Positions 27,156-35,601 of a stretch of DNA of 64,000 nucleotides are shown here, one piece after another. The notes beneath the pieces were generated by a model, which saw only the letters and a list, made by a program, of their open reading frames with translations, was not told the DNA's origin and did no database searches. Numbering within the stretch: the first letter of the stretch is position 1; each line of letters opens with the position of its first letter. The position numbers and the translations under genes were made by a program. This DNA is from CAIUGU01 sp965279735 (GTDB lineage Bacteria > Pseudomonadota > Gammaproteobacteria > Steroidobacterales > Steroidobacteraceae): NCBI GenBank assembly GCA_965279735.1, contig OZ257260.1, positions 124,001 to 188,000 of the forward strand, read 5' to 3'.

Positions 27156-28018
27156 AGATCGCCGACCTGATTGCCATCGACGTCCACACCCACGCGGAAG
27201 TCTCGTGCCGCGAACCGCCGGATGAGTACGGCAAGCCTTTCGAGGATGCTGCCAGCCAGTATTTCAAGGCGGGCAAGCGGCCGACGATTGCCGAGACGAT
27301 TGCCTACTATCGCGAACGCCGTATCGGTCTCGTGATGTTCCCTGTCGATTCCGAATTCAACACCGGCGTACGGCGCATTCCGAATGACGAAGTGGCTGCC
27401 GCGGCGGCCGAGAACCCGGACATCATGATCGCGTTCGGCAGCGTCGATCCGCACAAGGGCAAGATGGGTGTGCGCGAGGTCAAGCGTTTGATCGCCGATC
27501 ACGGCATCCGCGGCTTCAAGTTCCATCCGACGATGCAGGGCTTTTTCCCGAACGATCGCCTTGCCTATCCGCTCTACGAGGCCATCGCTGCAGCGGGATT
27601 GCCCGCCCTGTTTCACAGCGGCCACTCAGGCATGGGAACGGGAATGCCCGGCGGCGGCGGATTGCGACTCAAATATTCGAACCCGATGCATCTCGATGAC
27701 GTGGCAGCGGACTTCCCGGAACTCACGATCATCATTGCCCATCCGTCCTGGCCCTGGCAGGACGAGGCGTTGTCGGTGTGCCTGCACAAGCCGAACGTCT
27801 ACATCGATCTGTCGGGCTGGTCGCCGAAGTATTTCCCGCCACAGCTGGTGCAATACGCCAACAAGCAGCTCAAGAACAAGATGCTGTTCGGCTCGGATTT
27901 TCCGCTGATCACGCCCGACCGCTGGATCAGCGATTTCAAGGATGCCGGCTTCAAGCCCGAAGTCCACGACCTGATCCTGCGCGAGAACGCGATCCGCGCG
28001 TTGAAGCTCACACCTTGA
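27152..28018 (+). CDS. Amidohydrolase-2 family protein, candidate aryl beta-ketoacyl-CoA hydrolase
   Basis: This 288-residue protein has the ACMSD-like amidohydrolase TIM barrel: IDVHTHAE with the first metal His pair, GFKFHPTMQGF, ALFHSGHSG, IIAHPSWPWQDE and a final LFGSDFPL Asp. Related enzymes (CouO and the Agrobacterium HPKCA hydrolase) cleave 4-hydroxyphenyl-beta-ketoacyl-CoA to a hydroxybenzoate and acetyl-CoA. Its ATG overlaps the dehydrogenase stop (ATGA), which supports that role here. A decarboxylase role, as in gamma-resorcylate decarboxylase, is the main alternative. Confidence 0.85.
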   Translation: MKIADLIAIDVHTHAEVSCREPPDEYGKPFEDAASQYFKAGKRPTIAETIAYYRERRIGLVMFPVDSEFNTGVRRIPNDEVAAAAAENPDIMIAFGSVDPHKGKMGVREVKRLIADHGIRGFKFHPTMQGFFPNDRLAYPLYEAIAAAGLPALFHSGHSGMGTGMPGGGGLRLKYSNPMHLDDVAADFPELTIIIAHPSWPWQDEALSVCLHKPNVYIDLSGWSPKYFPPQLVQYANKQLKNKMLFGSDFPLITPDRWISDFKDAGFKPEVHDLILRENAIRALKLTP

Positions 28019-28059
28019 ATTTCGGATCGCATCACGATTCCTGAGCAAGGAGAATTCCG

Positions 28060-29745
28060 ATGATGACGGGGAAAAGGCTGAGCGGATTGACGGCTGCAGT
28101 CGTGCTGGCAGCGGGGTGCAGTACCCCAGCACAGGATCCCGCGCCTCAAGCGGTTGCCGGAACAGCCCTGCGGGCCTGCTCCGCGCTCCCGACCCAGTTC
28201 AAGTTTGCGAATACGGCAATCACTTCGGCCGTCGATGTGCCTGCAGGGACATTGAACGTGGCGGGAGTGCCCATCGCCGCGCATTGCCTCGTGACAGGCA
28301 AGATGTATGAGCGGATGAGTCCAGTGGATGGCCAGATCTACGCCATCGGCTTCGAGATGCGCTTGCCGACTAACTGGAACGGCCGCTTCTTCCACCAGGG
28401 AAATGGGGGACTGGATGGTGCGGTGGTGCCGGCAGTGGGCGCGGTGAGCGGTGGTGGTGCCCTCACGAATGCGCTTTCGCAGGGTTTCGCGGTGCTCAGC
28501 TCCGATGCGGGCCACGCGAACAACCAGAACCCGCTGTTCGGTCTCGATCCGCAGGCACGTCTCGACTACGGCTTCCAGGCGGTCGGCAAGCTGACGCCGA
28601 TGGCGAAGGGGTTGATCCGGTCGGCCTATGCGAAGCTTCCCGACCGGTCCTATATCGGGGGCTGCTCGAACGGCGGACGGCATGTGCTGGTCGCTGCTGC
28701 GCGTTATGCAGACCAGTACGATGGCTTTCTCGCGGGCGATCCGGGCTTCAACCTGCCGCAGGCAGCGATCGCGCAACTCTACGGTGCCCAGCAGTACGCG
28801 ACGATCACCACCGATGCCGATCTGGGTGCCGCCTTTACGCCCGCGGAACGCAAGCTGGTCGCCAACAAAGTACTCGAAAAATGCGATGCGCTGGACGGGG
28901 TGGCGGACGGCATGGTGAATGCGACAGCCCGCTGTCAGCAGGCATTCGATCTCGCGCGCGATGTGGAGACCTGCGGTGGCGCCCGCACCGGCATGTGCCT
29001 GACCCCCGTGCAGAAGACTGCCATCAACAATACGTTCAAAGGTGCCCGCGACTCGACCGGCAAGGCGCTCTATCGCTCATTCCCCTATGACGCAGGCATT
29101 GTCGGCAGCGACTGGGCTGGCTGGAAATTCGTCGCCTCCTCCACGAATCGCGATCCTCCGGCAGTGGCCTACATTTTCCAGACTCCTCCCGCTGAAGCCG
29201 CTTTGCTGCGCGACATGCGAGCTTTCGCGCTCGGTTTCAATATCGACCGCGACGCAGGGAAGATCTTCGCGGACGGCGGCGTGTACAGCATGTCATCCAT
29301 GGAATTCATGACCCCGCCCGATCCGACGCAGCTCGCCACCCTGAAGCGACGCGGGAAACTCATGGTCTATCACGGCACGAGCGATCCGGTGTTTTCGTCC
29401 GACGATACGGCTGCGTGGTACGACGGCCTGCGTGCAGCCAATGGTGGCGATGCGTCGGGCTTTGCACGTTTCTACACCGTGCCGGGCATGAATCACTGCC
29501 GCGGCGGCCCCTCGACCGACCAGTTCGACATGCTGAGCGCGCTCGTGAACTGGGTGGAGAAGGACCAGGCGCCCAACGCGATCATTGCAACGGCCCGCGG
29601 CGCGGGCAATGCCGGTGGCGTGAATGCTGAATTGCCCGCCGACTGGGCTGCGAATCGCACGCGTCTGCTGTGTCCCTATCCGCAGGTCGCTACCTATCGC
29701 GGCAGCGGTGACAGCGAACGCGCAGAGAATTTCAGCTGCCGGTAA
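28060..29745 (+). CDS. Tannase/feruloyl-esterase-family lipoprotein
   Basis: This 561-residue enzyme belongs to the tannase/fungal feruloyl esterase family. The N-terminus has a lipobox (VLAAGC), so it is probably a lipid-anchored envelope enzyme. The nucleophile is S203 in GGCSNGGRH, next to the family's conserved Cys, and the matching His-Cys is in PGMNHCRGGPSTD with the acid in HGTSDPVF. This is the CS-D-HC triad of tannases. AAGGAG precedes the start at correct spacing. It lies just after the amidohydrolase and could feed the operon by releasing esterified phenolic acids. Confidence 0.92.
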   Translation: MMTGKRLSGLTAAVVLAAGCSTPAQDPAPQAVAGTALRACSALPTQFKFANTAITSAVDVPAGTLNVAGVPIAAHCLVTGKMYERMSPVDGQIYAIGFEMRLPTNWNGRFFHQGNGGLDGAVVPAVGAVSGGGALTNALSQGFAVLSSDAGHANNQNPLFGLDPQARLDYGFQAVGKLTPMAKGLIRSAYAKLPDRSYIGGCSNGGRHVLVAAARYADQYDGFLAGDPGFNLPQAAIAQLYGAQQYATITTDADLGAAFTPAERKLVANKVLEKCDALDGVADGMVNATARCQQAFDLARDVETCGGARTGMCLTPVQKTAINNTFKGARDSTGKALYRSFPYDAGIVGSDWAGWKFVASSTNRDPPAVAYIFQTPPAEAALLRDMRAFALGFNIDRDAGKIFADGGVYSMSSMEFMTPPDPTQLATLKRRGKLMVYHGTSDPVFSSDDTAAWYDGLRAANGGDASGFARFYTVPGMNHCRGGPSTDQFDMLSALVNWVEKDQAPNAIIATARGAGNAGGVNAELPADWAANRTRLLCPYPQVATYRGSGDSERAENFSCR

Positions 29746-29760
29746 CCGGAGTACAAAAAC

Positions 29761-31398
29761 ATGCGTGCGAAGCAGCGAACCTTCCTTGTCCTTCGTGTTG
29801 CCCTGTTGGTGGGTAGCGCCGGTCTGGCCGCCCAGTCGCAATCGGCAGCAGCGGTTGCCGCGCCGGATGCACGATGCGCAGCGCTCATGAATGGAGGCGG
29901 GCAGGGTGTCCGCGTCACCAGCGCGGTGTGGGTTCCCGGCGGAACACAACGCGCGCATGAAGGCCCCAACGAGGTCGGCGAACCTCTTCCTGCGCTTTGC
30001 ATCGTTCGTGGCCGCATCGACGAACGCACGGGTGCCGATGGCAAACCGTATTACACCGGCTTTGAGTTGCGCATGCCTGGTACGTGGAGCGGACGTTTCG
30101 TCTACCAGGGTGGCGGCGGCAACGATGGCATTGTCTTCGAAGCAATAGGCAAGAACACCGGCGCGCTCGGCTTCTCTGACAACGCGTTGCTGAGAGGCTA
30201 TGCGGCTGTTTCAACCGACGCGGGTCATCAAAGCCCCGCGCCGCTGTTCGGCCTCGACCCGCAGGCCCGCATCGAACACGCCTGGCAGGCCCATGACCGC
30301 ACCGCCGTCACTGCGAAGGCATTGCTGTCGGAGTACTACGGCAAAGCTCCCGATCACAGCTACTTCATCGGCTGTTCCGGTGGTGGCCGCCAGGGGATGA
30401 TGTTCTCGCAGCGTTTCCCCGCTTATTTCGACGGCATCATTGCCGTGGCACCGGCGATGCGCGTTGCAGAAGGAGCGAGCATCGCAGCGGCGTGGACGAC
30501 GCAAAGGTTCCTGGATGCGGCACCGAAAGGCGCGGACGGAAAGCCGGTGCTGGCACAGGCAATGAGCGAAGGCGATCTCAAGCTCGTCGCCGGAAAAATT
30601 CTCGAGACCTGCGATGCGCGCGATGGCCTCAAGGATGGTCTCGTGCAGGATCCGGCATCCTGCCAGATCGATCCCGCAGCTCTTCGTTGCACGGGAGCCA
30701 AGAGGGACAGTTGCCTCAAGGCCGAACAGGTCGATGCGTTACGAGCCGTGATGGCGGGGCCGAAGGATAGTTCTGGCAAGGCCCTGTACTTCCCGTGGCC
30801 ATGGGATCCCGGCATGGTAGGCAGTGACTGGCGGCGTTGGACACTGGGCACGTCCGCAACCAGCACCTCCGATTCAAGGCACCAGACGCTCATCTCGGGC
30901 GCGCTGGGTTACGAGTTTGCGACGCCTGCCGACCCCTCACTCACTGTGGTGAATTTCAATTTCGATCGGGATCCGGCGCGGCTCAAGGCGTTCGCGGCGG
31001 TCTACAACACGGGTGAGGATGTCGATCTCGCCGGCTTCCGGCAACGGCAGGGCAAGCTGCTGATGATCCACGGCCTGGCGGATCCGATCTTCTCGGCGAG
31101 TGAATCGATGGACTACATGCGTCGCCTGCAGGCTCGTCATGGCGCAGCGGCGGGCGAGTTCGCCAGACTGTTCGTGGTGCCCGGGATGAATCACTGTAGT
31201 GGCGGTCCCTCGACCGATGCCTTCGACGGTCTCGGTGCCATCGAGCGCTGGGTTGAAAAGGGCGAAGCACCGGACCGCATCCTCGCGCACGGGACAAAGG
31301 AACTGCCTGGAGTAAACCGGCCCCTGTGCTCCTGGCCCAAGGTCGCCCGTTACCGGAACGGCGATGAGAAGGACGCCGCGAGCTTTGAATGTCGCTGA
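29761..31398 (+). CDS. Tannase/feruloyl-esterase-family protein, exported
   Basis: This 545-residue protein is a paralogue of the preceding gene, 15 bases downstream. It has a signal peptide (cleavage near GLAAQSQ) instead of a lipobox. The nucleophile is S206 in IGCSGGGRQG, with the acid in HGLADPIF and the His-Cys in PGMNHCSGGPSTDAF, again the CS-D-HC arrangement. The N-terminal halves of the two proteins differ more than the catalytic segments, so they may split substrates such as gallate and cinnamate esters. Confidence 0.92.
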   Translation: MRAKQRTFLVLRVALLVGSAGLAAQSQSAAAVAAPDARCAALMNGGGQGVRVTSAVWVPGGTQRAHEGPNEVGEPLPALCIVRGRIDERTGADGKPYYTGFELRMPGTWSGRFVYQGGGGNDGIVFEAIGKNTGALGFSDNALLRGYAAVSTDAGHQSPAPLFGLDPQARIEHAWQAHDRTAVTAKALLSEYYGKAPDHSYFIGCSGGGRQGMMFSQRFPAYFDGIIAVAPAMRVAEGASIAAAWTTQRFLDAAPKGADGKPVLAQAMSEGDLKLVAGKILETCDARDGLKDGLVQDPASCQIDPAALRCTGAKRDSCLKAEQVDALRAVMAGPKDSSGKALYFPWPWDPGMVGSDWRRWTLGTSATSTSDSRHQTLISGALGYEFATPADPSLTVVNFNFDRDPARLKAFAAVYNTGEDVDLAGFRQRQGKLLMIHGLADPIFSASESMDYMRRLQARHGAAAGEFARLFVVPGMNHCSGGPSTDAFDGLGAIERWVEKGEAPDRILAHGTKELPGVNRPLCSWPKVARYRNGDEKDAASFECR

Positions 31399-31417
31399 CG
31401 GGTAGCATCATGCGCGC

Positions 31418-32683
31418 ATGAGCGCACACATCGTCCTCACTACGTTCGGTTCCCTGGGCGATCTGCATCCCTATCTCGCTGTCGGCAAGGCGCTGATCCA
31501 GCGTGGCTGCAAGGTCACGCTGGCGACGAGCGGCCGATACCGCGAGATGGTGGTGGAGGCCGGCGTTGGCTTTGCCGCTGTCAGTCCCGATATCGACGAC
31601 TTCGAGCGCAACCCCGAACGCATTGCGTATCTCATGGATGAGCGGAGGGGCCCTGAGCGACTGACCAGGGAAATGGTCATGCCGCAGCTGCGGGCGGCCT
31701 ACTCCGAACTGCTGCCGTTAGGCGAAGACGCCGCTGTCATCGTCACGCACCCCCTCACGTATGCGGCCCGCCTCGTGGCTGAACAGCTGGGGAAACCGTG
31801 GGTTTCGACGGTGCTCGCGCCCATGGTGTTTTTCTCGCGATACGACCCTCCGTTGCTCGGTCCGTTGGCCGTTCTGTCGCGTCTGCGTTTTCTCGGTCCA
31901 CGTTTCTACGGAGGCCTGAACTACCTCATGCGCCGGATGACACGCGACTGGGTCAAGCCATGGCATCAGCTTCGTGCCGAGCTTGGACTTGCACCCACTC
32001 GCGATCATCCGCTGTTTGCAGGCCAGTTCTCGCCCTATGGAACGCTTGCGATGTTTTCTGAAGTCTTGGGGAAGCCGCAAGCAGACTGGCCGGTGAATAC
32101 GGAGATCACGGGTTTTGCATTCCATGATTCCGCGGACCTCTCGGTCATGACAGAGATACGGGAATTTCTCGATGCAGGGCCGCCACCCATTGTCTTCACG
32201 CGAGGTTCTGCTGCGGTCTACGACGCAAAGGATTTCTTTGCGGTGAGCAGACAAGCCGCGCAGCGGCTGGGTCAGCGGGCGCTGTTTACCGTGGGCAACG
32301 ATGAGCGCAATCGCCTCGGCCCGTTGCCGGAAGGGATGCTGGCCGTGTCGTATGCGCCTTTTTCTGCGGTGTTCCCTGCGGCTTCTGTCGTGGTGCATCA
32401 ATGTGGCATCGGCACCTGCGGGCAGGCGCTCGCGGCCGGCAGGCCCATGCTGATGGTCCCGCACGCGTTCGACCAGCCCGACAACGCTGCACGGCTCGAG
32501 CGGCTCGGCGTGGGACGCACTATCGGCCGCGGCAAATACGCGTTGCCCATGGTCGAGCGCGCGCTTGCAGGGTTGCTGGAGAACGCAGGCTATCAGCGCA
32601 ATGCATCTGCAGCCCAAGCTGCAGTGCTTGCTGTCGATGGTGCACAGCGGGCAGCGGATGCCATCCTGCGTTCTGCTTCCTGA
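31418..32683 (+). CDS. UGT/MGT-like glycosyltransferase (GT-B)
   Basis: This 421-residue enzyme has the GT1 two-domain fold. The N-terminus LTTFGSLGDLHPYLAVGKAL is the acceptor-domain opening, and the C-terminal donor site reads HQCGIGTCGQALAAGRPMLM VPHAFDQPDNA in sequence. Relatives glycosylate lipids, sterols, carotenoids or aromatic compounds with nucleotide sugars. No signal peptide is seen. It follows the second tannase after 19 bases on the same strand, so glycosylation of a phenolic is possible but unproven. Confidence 0.88.
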   Translation: MSAHIVLTTFGSLGDLHPYLAVGKALIQRGCKVTLATSGRYREMVVEAGVGFAAVSPDIDDFERNPERIAYLMDERRGPERLTREMVMPQLRAAYSELLPLGEDAAVIVTHPLTYAARLVAEQLGKPWVSTVLAPMVFFSRYDPPLLGPLAVLSRLRFLGPRFYGGLNYLMRRMTRDWVKPWHQLRAELGLAPTRDHPLFAGQFSPYGTLAMFSEVLGKPQADWPVNTEITGFAFHDSADLSVMTEIREFLDAGPPPIVFTRGSAAVYDAKDFFAVSRQAAQRLGQRALFTVGNDERNRLGPLPEGMLAVSYAPFSAVFPAASVVVHQCGIGTCGQALAAGRPMLMVPHAFDQPDNAARLERLGVGRTIGRGKYALPMVERALAGLLENAGYQRNASAAQAAVLAVDGAQRAADAILRSAS

Positions 32684-32843
32684 GTCGATTTGATGGCAAG
32701 CACAATTGCAATCTTTACCGGCAGGAACTGAAGGCGGGAGGTTCGGGTTGCGGGCGTGCTACCGTCTGGAGCCCGGCAAAGCACTGAACTTCTGCCGCGC
32801 CGTTTGAGTCGAATCACCGGTTTTCGATCAAGGATCACGGCCC

Positions 32844-33710
32844 ATTTTCATTCCGCCTTACAAGCATGCCCGCATAGCAGTCCTTGCCACGGTGCTGCTG
32901 ATCCTGGCTGCGTGTTCGAGCAGCCTGTTCTACAACCGGATCGATACGGTTGCGCGCTGGTACATCGGCAATCTCGTCACGCTCGATGAGACCCAGCAGG
33001 CTTCTTTAAGCGACTGGCTTGAACGTGCCCTGGCGTGGCATCGCGGCACCGAACTCAAGCGCTATCAGCAGTTCCTCAATGACCTGTCGGCCCGCATCGC
33101 ATCGGGTCCGGACGCGGCGATTTTTCCGGCTACGTTAAGCCAGGCAGAGGTCTTCCGGGGTGAACTGTCGGGACGACTTGCTCCCGAAGCGGCCGACCTG
33201 ATGTTGACGCTGAAGCCGCAGCAGGTGAGCGAGCTGTTCAGGAATCTGGAAGAGCACGATACGGAAGAACTCGACGAGGAGCGTGAACGCACGGACGCAG
33301 AACGCCAGAAGCGGCGCACCGCAGGACTCACCAAGGCGATGGAGCGCTGGACGGGTTCCGCTACTCCAGAACAGAAGGCCATCATCCAGCGCACCGTGAG
33401 TGAAATGATCGCCGCCCATCTGCTGGGTGAGAACGACGAGTGGCTGGCCAGCCGGCAAGCGTGGCGAGCCGAGGTGGGCAAGGCACTTGCTGCGGGCAAG
33501 CAGGGGAAGCCTCGTCTGGAAGCACTCCTGAGCGAGCCGGAGAAAACCTACACGGCAGCGCATCGCGCGGCGCAGACCGCAGAGAGGCGTGAGTTTCTGG
33601 ATCTCGTCACCGAACTCGACACGACCTTGACCGATAAACAGCGTGCAACTCTTGCACGCAAGATCACCGAACTCGCCACCGATCTCGGAACTCTCGCCCG
33701 CCCCTCCTGA
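32844..33710 (+). CDS. DUF6279-like lipoprotein, non-standard start likely
   Basis: The protein has a lipobox (LILAAC) and a helical body rich in charged residues (LFYNRIDTVARWYIGNLV, EEHDTEELDEERE), as in DUF6279 lipoproteins. The first standard start is a GTG at 32892, but it leaves only seven residues before the lipobox Cys. The frame continues upstream through PPYKHARIAVLATV, which supplies the missing basic and hydrophobic parts of a signal peptide, and has no ATG, GTG or TTG before the stop at 32805. An ATT at 32844 preceded by AAGGA is the best candidate. From 32892 the protein has 272 residues. Role unknown; an envelope lipoprotein. Confidence 0.7.
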   Translation: MFIPPYKHARIAVLATVLLILAACSSSLFYNRIDTVARWYIGNLVTLDETQQASLSDWLERALAWHRGTELKRYQQFLNDLSARIASGPDAAIFPATLSQAEVFRGELSGRLAPEAADLMLTLKPQQVSELFRNLEEHDTEELDEERERTDAERQKRRTAGLTKAMERWTGSATPEQKAIIQRTVSEMIAAHLLGENDEWLASRQAWRAEVGKALAAGKQGKPRLEALLSEPEKTYTAAHRAAQTAERREFLDLVTELDTTLTDKQRATLARKITELATDLGTLARPS

Positions 33711-33822
33711 CGCCCGCGTTCTCGCGAGCGCTCAAAATCAGTTCCGGAATTTTGCATCCGGATCGACTCGTGCTTCGTATACCCGCCGTACGCATTCTTT
33801 TACGGCCGCGAGGGGAACGATC

Positions 33823-35334
33823 ATGAGCAGGAATTACATTTTACGCAGCGCACTGGTGGCAGCGACGGTCGCGCTGCCGCTGCTGGCGATGGCCTCCAGC
33901 CATCGTGAAGCACCGTCCATAGCCGGCATGCCGCGGGTCGATGCCAGCGACTTCTACATGTTCTCGAGTTATGAATCCGGACGGACCGGCTTCGTGACGT
34001 TGATCGCCAACTACGCGCCGCTGCAGGACGCATATGGCGGACCGAACTACTTCGCGCTCGACTCCACGGCTCTGTATGAAATCCTCGTCGACAACAACGG
34101 TGATGCGAATCCGGATCTCACGTTCCAGTTCCGGTTCAACACTGCGTACAAGAACCTGTCCGTGCCGGCGGGTGGCCAGATGGTGGCCGTGCCCTTGAGC
34201 AACATCGGCGCAATCGACAGGGATGGCGCCAACCTCAACGTCAGCCAGAGTTACACGATCACTGCGGTCCGGGGCAATCGACGCAGCGGAACGGCGACGG
34301 CAGTGAACAACGCCACGAGCGGTGGCACGACCTTCCAGAAGCCAGCCGACAATATCGGCAACAAATCCATTCCGGACTACGACGCCTACGCGGCCAATTT
34401 TGTCTACGAGATGGATATTCCCGGCTGCAGCACGCGCGGCAAGGTATTCGTGGGGCAGCGCAAGGAGGGCTTCGTCGTCAACCTCGGCGAGATCTTCGAT
34501 CTGGTCAACACCAACCCCGCCGGTCCGCGGGATGGTGAGCCGAATACGCTGTCAGACAAGAACGTGACTTCGATTGCACTTGAAGTCCCGTCGAGCTGCC
34601 TCATGAATGGCAACGATCCGGTCATTGGTGGCTGGACGACGGCAAGCCTTCGTCAGGCGCGCATCCTGAATCCGAAGCCGTCGGATCCGAACAAGGTGAC
34701 GATCCAGGGCGGCGCATGGACGCAGGTCTCGCGTCTCGGCATGCCGCTCGTCAACGAAGTGATCATCGGCCTGCCAGACAAGGACAAGTTCAATGGCAGC
34801 GAACCGAAAGACGATGCCCAGTTCCTGACGTACGTGACGAATCCGACCTTGCCGGTGCTGCTGAACGCACTGTTCGGCGATGCCGCGAAGGTTCCCGTCA
34901 CCCCGCGCAATGATCTGGTCACGGCCTTCCTGACGGGCGTGCCGAATCTCAACAAGCCGACTTCCGTCGTGCCGTCAGAAATGCTGCGACTCAACACTTC
35001 GATTGCTGCCAAGGCTCCCGCTGCGCAGAACGATCTGGGCGTCCTCGGGGGCGATCTCGCGGGATTCCCGAACGGCAGGCGTCCCTATGATGATGTCGTG
35101 GATATCGAGCTGCGAGTGGCTGCAGGTGCGTTGTGCGGAGCGATCGGCAATTGCGGTCCTTCGGCGACCACCTTGGATCCGAACAACGGTGCGCCTTACA
35201 CCGATGGAGCGCGTGCGGCGGGTTCCAGCATGACGAACGTGCAGGTGACGGGCCAGATCAAACCGAACGACACGTATCTTGAAAGCTTCCCCTACCTGCG
35301 TGCGCCGTTGCCCGGCTCACCCAACAGCTTCTAA
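33823..35334 (+). CDS. Exported DUF4331 protein
   Basis: This 503-residue protein has a signal peptide (cleavage near AMASSH) and the DUF4331 opening SSHREAPSIAGMPRVDASDF, followed by DLTFQFRFN, the DYDAYAANFVYEMDIPGC segment and VNEVIIGLPDKDKFN. The domain is common next to HupE/UreJ-type membrane proteins, TPR proteins and ECF sigma factors, but its biochemistry is unknown. GAGGGGA precedes the start. It is the first gene of a four-gene cluster that runs to 37943. Confidence 0.92.
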   Translation: MSRNYILRSALVAATVALPLLAMASSHREAPSIAGMPRVDASDFYMFSSYESGRTGFVTLIANYAPLQDAYGGPNYFALDSTALYEILVDNNGDANPDLTFQFRFNTAYKNLSVPAGGQMVAVPLSNIGAIDRDGANLNVSQSYTITAVRGNRRSGTATAVNNATSGGTTFQKPADNIGNKSIPDYDAYAANFVYEMDIPGCSTRGKVFVGQRKEGFVVNLGEIFDLVNTNPAGPRDGEPNTLSDKNVTSIALEVPSSCLMNGNDPVIGGWTTASLRQARILNPKPSDPNKVTIQGGAWTQVSRLGMPLVNEVIIGLPDKDKFNGSEPKDDAQFLTYVTNPTLPVLLNALFGDAAKVPVTPRNDLVTAFLTGVPNLNKPTSVVPSEMLRLNTSIAAKAPAAQNDLGVLGGDLAGFPNGRRPYDDVVDIELRVAAGALCGAIGNCGPSATTLDPNNGAPYTDGARAAGSSMTNVQVTGQIKPNDTYLESFPYLRAPLPGSPNSF

Positions 35335-35346
35335 CGGGGACGCATC

Positions 35347-35589
35347 ATGAAACCAGTCATCCTGTTTGTCGTGGGCCTGGGCGTGATCGCCGGGTGCGAT
35401 GGGGGCGGCTCATCGGGACAGAGCCCGCGCTCGCCGGTGCCGCCGCAAGGCACCAACTTCACGAGCTTCGTGAAGGACCAGATTGCAGCGACCAGCGAAA
35501 CCACATCGCCGACCGATGTCAGCAGCGTCACGTTCACGTTTCCGGACGACACCAATGACACTGCGTTCAATTCAATCCTGCCGCCCTGA
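35347..35589 (+). CDS. Small lipoprotein in the DUF4331 cluster
   Basis: This 80-residue protein has a clear lipobox (VIAGCDGGG) after a short hydrophobic stretch. The mature part is rich in Thr, Ser, Asp and Pro (SETTSPTDVSSVTFTFPDDT) and has no recognised domain. It lies 12 bases after the DUF4331 gene and 12 before the TPR gene, so it is clearly part of the same operon. Role unknown. Confidence 0.8.
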   Translation: MKPVILFVVGLGVIAGCDGGGSSGQSPRSPVPPQGTNFTSFVKDQIAATSETTSPTDVSSVTFTFPDDTNDTAFNSILPP

Positions 35590-35601
35590 GGGAAGTTCCA
35601 C

